From contig JAAYXX010000321.1 of the NCBI GenBank assembly GCA_012515695.1, forward strand, positions 1-7,358: a DNA stretch of 7,358 nt. Reading direction: 5' to 3'. The notes under the pieces are model-generated. The model saw only the letters and a program-made list of their open reading frames with translations, ran no database searches and had not been told where the DNA came from. Positions 4,986-7,358 of the stretch are shown one piece after another. Numbering within the stretch: position 1 is the stretch's first letter; each line of letters begins with the position of its first letter. This DNA comes from Chloroflexota bacterium. Lineage in GTDB: Bacteria > Chloroflexota > Anaerolineae > UBA1429. The position numbers were made by a program, and so were the translations under genes.

Positions 4986-6176
4986 ATGAGTGGCGGCTTT
5001 CGCATCGGCAAGATATTCGGCATTAACATCCGCATAGATTGGAGTTGGTTCTTTATATTCGTCCTTGTGACCTGGAACCTGGCCATCGTCTTTGGGCAGT
5101 TGCACCTGGATTGGGGCATCCTCCTGCGCTGGGGGTTGGCCCTCGTCGGGTCACTGCTCTTCTTTGGTTCGGTGCTGGCCCACGAACTGGCGCACTCGCT
5201 TTATGCCCGCTCCAAAGGCGTGCCCATTCGCAGCATCACCCTCTTCTTGTTTGGCGGCGTCTCCAACATTCAGCGCGAGCCAGAAGCGCCGGGGCAAGAG
5301 TTTGTCATGGCGATCATCGGCCCGGCTACCAGCCTGCTTATCGGTATCATCTTTTTGCTCATCGGTGGGGCTATCGGTACCCCAGACGTAGGGGCCGTGC
5401 CCAACCCAGGATTTCTCCTCCCAGCGCTGGGGCCAATCTCGACCATTCTGCTCGTCATCGGGTCCATCAATATCGTCATCGGCATCTTTAACCTGATCCC
5501 TGGGTTCCCGCTCGACGGAGGGCGCGTCCTGCGTTCCATCCTGTGGCGCATCACCGGCGACGTGCGACGGGCCACCCGCTGGGCCACCTGGGTGGGTCAG
5601 GTAATCGCCTGGTTGTTCATTATCGGCGGCATTGCGATGGCTTTTGGCGTTCGCCTGCCCATCCTCGGAACCGGACTCATCGCGGGGCTGTGGCTGGCGT
5701 TCATCGGATGGTTCCTCTACTCTGCCGCCACCCAGAGCTATCAGCAGGTCGTTATCCAGGACGTGCTGGAAGGTGTGCCCGTTTCGCGCATGATGCGCAC
5801 CGACCCCCCCACCGTAACCCCCGACATCTCGGTGGACTCGCTGGTATACGAACACGTGATGCAGACTGACGACTATGCCTTCCCCGTGATCGAAGAGGAT
5901 CACCTGGCTGGCATCGTCACTCTTCAGGACGTGCGCGGCATACCACGAGAAGAGTGGAGCGACAAAACGGTCAACGAGATCATGACGCCGCTCCCAGAGC
6001 TTGTCACCGTAACGCCCGACCAACAGGCCGCCGAAGCGCTGGAAAGGCTCACGACGCGTGACGTGCGCCAGCTTCCCGTTGTAGACGACGGCCACATGGT
6101 AGGGCTGGTGCGCCGCCAGGATATCATCAAGTGGCTACAACTGCACTCGGACTCGGATATCGAGAAGCAAGAGTAG
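4986..6176 (+). CDS. Site-2-type intramembrane metalloprotease (M50) with two CBS domains
   Basis: Membrane-embedded zinc protease that cuts membrane segments of other proteins, often in stress signalling. The 396-residue product starts at ATG 4986, with GGAG (4975-4978) seven bases upstream. About six membrane segments are visible (roughly 18-38, 46-72, 106-131, 145-170, 200-221, 224-247). The zinc site is HELAH (His66, Glu67, His70), with the third ligand Asp177 in NLIPGFPLDGGR; GPATS near 112-116 fits the family. There is no PDZ domain. Instead two CBS modules follow, about 264-323 and 329-388, each with a final G-(I/L)-V-x-x-x-D-(V/I) strand. This is the architecture of MJ0392-type (group III) site-2 proteases, where CBS domains are thought to bind adenine nucleotides and gate activity. 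The neighbouring tail-anchored gene 136 bases upstream is a candidate substrate by position only. The family call is very secure. Confidence 0.95.
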   Translation: MSGGFRIGKIFGINIRIDWSWFFIFVLVTWNLAIVFGQLHLDWGILLRWGLALVGSLLFFGSVLAHELAHSLYARSKGVPIRSITLFLFGGVSNIQREPEAPGQEFVMAIIGPATSLLIGIIFLLIGGAIGTPDVGAVPNPGFLLPALGPISTILLVIGSINIVIGIFNLIPGFPLDGGRVLRSILWRITGDVRRATRWATWVGQVIAWLFIIGGIAMAFGVRLPILGTGLIAGLWLAFIGWFLYSAATQSYQQVVIQDVLEGVPVSRMMRTDPPTVTPDISVDSLVYEHVMQTDDYAFPVIEEDHLAGIVTLQDVRGIPREEWSDKTVNEIMTPLPELVTVTPDQQAAEALERLTTRDVRQLPVVDDGHMVGLVRRQDIIKWLQLHSDSDIEKQE

Positions 6177-6192
6177 CGCTGTCCATACAGCG
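6177..6192 (+). repeat. Small hairpin directly after the M50 gene
   Basis: CGCTGT (6177-6182) and ACAGCG (6187-6192) form a perfect six-pair stem with a CCAT loop, beginning at the first base after the stop codon. No T run follows. It is too short to claim termination. The rest of the gap to 6286 shows no further convincing structure or promoter. Confidence 0.4.
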
Positions 6193-6286
6193 AATGATAC
6201 GAACAGGGGCATGAGGCTCACGCATATACCCATCCACCCACTACCGCACTCTGCCATACCTGCCAGCCCCAGGAGGGATAATCAGC

Positions 6287-6595
6287 GTGCAAAAGGATGC
6301 CATGCCATCTACCACATCGGCCAACGGCGGGCCGACGCGCCGCGTTTCGCTCCCTGCCAGGGTTCTCAGCGCCCTGGGGCTGGGGGCACTATCTGGCCTG
6401 ATCGTGGGACTGCTGTTCAGTATGCTGGTAGTGGATAGCCTGATCGCCATTTCAGTCTGGCAGCGGTTCCTTCCAGCAGACGGCGCCAGTTCCCACACAT
6501 TCTGGGCCATGACGGGGGCCGCGCTGGGGCTAATCATCGTGGGGGCAGGCGGCCTGTTCACCATCTCGACAAGCGCCGCCGATCACATCGAATAG
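6287..6595 (+). CDS. Small two-segment membrane protein, unknown family
   Basis: I do not recognise this 102-residue protein. It starts at GTG 6287, preceded by AGGAGGG (6271-6277) at good distance; an in-frame ATG at 6302 is a weaker alternative. Residues 1-25 are polar with a basic patch (TRR, 18-19, and Arg25). A Gly- and Leu-rich hydrophobic segment runs about 26-49, with G-x-x-x-G spacings suited to helix packing. A short amphipathic stretch with VWQRF follows, then a polar loop (63-71), a second hydrophobic segment (about 72-93) also rich in Gly, and a short acidic tail. By the positive-inside rule both ends are likely cytoplasmic with the polar loop outside, but this is weak. It sits 110 bases after the M50 gene and 76 before apgM. 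The strong ribosome binding site and sensible membrane pattern support a real gene; no function is claimed. Confidence 0.65.
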   Translation: MQKDAMPSTTSANGGPTRRVSLPARVLSALGLGALSGLIVGLLFSMLVVDSLIAISVWQRFLPADGASSHTFWAMTGAALGLIIVGAGGLFTISTSAADHIE

Positions 6596-6631
6596 CCAGT
6601 TTGGGTAGCATCTCTGTGCAACGGGAACTGG
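6596..6631 (+). repeat. Imperfect hairpin in the gap before apgM
   Basis: CCAGTT (6596-6601) pairs with AACTGG (6626-6631), starting at the base after the stop of the small membrane protein, with a loop of about 24 bases. Only a three-pair helper stem is seen inside. It is weak and could be chance. Confidence 0.25.
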
Positions 6632-6671
6632 AACATCAGCCTGACACCAACCAGAGGAGGGACGTTCGTTC

Positions 6672-7358
6672 ATGGATCTGAGCCTGATTCAGGCACTCGT
6701 GCAACCCGCCGAAACCAAAATCGTTTTGCTGGTCATGGATGGCCTGGGAGGACTGCCCCAGGAGCCGGGCGGGCTTACAGAATTAGAGGCCGCCAAGACC
6801 CCAAACTTGGACGCGCTGGCCAGCCAGGGCATTTGTGGGCTGCAAACGCCCGTAGGCGCAGGCATCACGCCAGGGAGCGGCCCCGGCCACCTGGCCTTGT
6901 TCGGGTATGACCCCCTCAAGTATCAGGTGGGCCGTGGCGTGCTGTCCGCGCTGGGAATAGACTTTGACCTGACCCGCCAGGACATTGCCGCACGAGGTAA
7001 CTTTTGTACGGTCAACGAGGAGGGCGTCGTCACAGACCGGCGGGCCGGGCGGATCAGCACGGAACTCAACGCGCAGCTATGCCAGGAGTTGAGACAGATC
7101 AGACTCCCACACGCCGATCTCTTCGTGTTGCCGGAAAAAGAACACCGGTTCCTGTTCGTCTTGAGGGGCGAGGACCTCTATGCCGACATCACAGACACCG
7201 ACCCGTTGCAGGTTGGCAAAAAGCCCTTGCCGCCCAGGCCGCTCTCTCCCAGAGCAGCCCACGCGGCTGAACTGGTGGAGCAATTCGTGGCCGAGGCCCG
7301 CAACATCCTGCGAGACCATCACCCGGCCAACATGGTGCTCCTGCGCGGCTTTGCCCAG
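6672..7358 (+). CDS. apgM: 2,3-bisphosphoglycerate-independent phosphoglycerate mutase, archaeal type, 3' end missing
   Basis: Cytoplasmic glycolysis/gluconeogenesis enzyme that interconverts 3-phosphoglycerate and 2-phosphoglycerate through a phospho-serine intermediate and needs divalent metal. The frame is open from ATG 6672 to the window end (229 codons of a usual 400 or so). AGGAGG (6655-6660) lies 11 bases upstream. It belongs to the alkaline-phosphatase superfamily. VMDGLGG holds the expected first metal ligand Asp23. TPGSGPGHLALFGYDP carries the expected nucleophile Ser69, with His73 nearby. GRGVLSALGIDFDL, ARGNFCTV and DRRAGRIS are further family signatures and match the short archaeal-type (ApgM) enzyme rather than the longer GpmI type. 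The C-terminal metal ligands lie beyond the window. This form occurs in archaea and in several bacterial phyla, including Chloroflexota. It is the last gene on the strand here, and no link to the stress genes upstream is evident. Confidence 0.93.
   Translation, partial: MDLSLIQALVQPAETKIVLLVMDGLGGLPQEPGGLTELEAAKTPNLDALASQGICGLQTPVGAGITPGSGPGHLALFGYDPLKYQVGRGVLSALGIDFDLTRQDIAARGNFCTVNEEGVVTDRRAGRISTELNAQLCQELRQIRLPHADLFVLPEKEHRFLFVLRGEDLYADITDTDPLQVGKKPLPPRPLSPRAAHAAELVEQFVAEARNILRDHHPANMVLLRGFAQ

Noticed and set aside
5151..6095. Long open frame on the minus strand (314 codons) opposite the M50 gene
   Set aside because: It lies wholly antisense to a firmly identified protease. Its His/Asp/Arg-rich composition is what reversed hydrophobic codons give, and I saw no ribosome binding site or family motif.
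6211..6438. Plus-strand 75-codon frame overlapping the small membrane protein
   Set aside because: It overlaps a better gene that has a strong ribosome binding site and membrane segments. Its composition is His/Pro/Arg-rich and it has no good start signal.

Overview
The window is a gene-dense, GC-rich (about 60% by eye) stretch of bacterial DNA. All seven genes I can support lie on the + strand. Most have a clear GGAG-type ribosome binding site, and the gaps between them are short (about 75 to 170 bases). The best guess at origin is the phylum Chloroflexota (Anaerolineae or Caldilineae-like). The reasons are Thr/Pro-rich linkers in a secreted protein, a WPDACLG-type two-cysteine domain that I recall from Chloroflexota and cyanobacterial exported proteins, and an archaeal-type phosphoglycerate mutase. 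This is inference; the window holds no rRNA or other phylogenetic marker. I see no tRNA, CRISPR array, insertion sequence or phage gene.

Layout. 1-295: the 3' end of an Hsp20 small heat-shock protein, cut by the window edge. 296-394: a leader with two hairpins, the second followed by a T run that ends just before the next ribosome binding site. 395-2878: a Lon-family AAA+ protease (COG1067 / E. coli YcbZ-like architecture) with intact Walker A, Walker B-like strand and Ser-Lys dyad. 2900-2923: a strong GC-rich palindrome. 2957-4255: an exported SIMPL-domain (DUF541) protein with a Thr/Pro linker and a second, two-cysteine domain. 4256-4423: a gap rich in hairpins. 4424-4849: a small coiled-coil protein with a C-terminal membrane anchor, resembling ElaB/YqjD/DUF883. 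4850-4985: a gap holding a perfect 16-bp inverted repeat. 4986-6176: a site-2-type M50 intramembrane metalloprotease with two C-terminal CBS domains. 6287-6595: a small protein with two membrane segments and no recognised family. 6672 to the end: the first 229 codons of an archaeal-type cofactor-independent phosphoglycerate mutase (apgM).

The first five genes read as a loose protein-quality-control and envelope-stress neighbourhood: a holdase chaperone, a cytoplasmic ATP-dependent protease, an exported SIMPL protein, a membrane-anchored stress-type protein and an intramembrane protease with a nucleotide-sensing module. The glycolytic gene at the right end looks like ordinary metabolism. Whether these genes share a transcript cannot be told from the sequence. 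Every intergenic gap contains at least one inverted repeat, so a common transcript would carry hairpins between its cistrons. I find no convincing wholly new system. The items most worth checking are the SIMPL/two-cysteine fusion, the 16-bp inverted repeat, the hsp20-lon leader and the pairing of the tail-anchored protein with the M50 protease.
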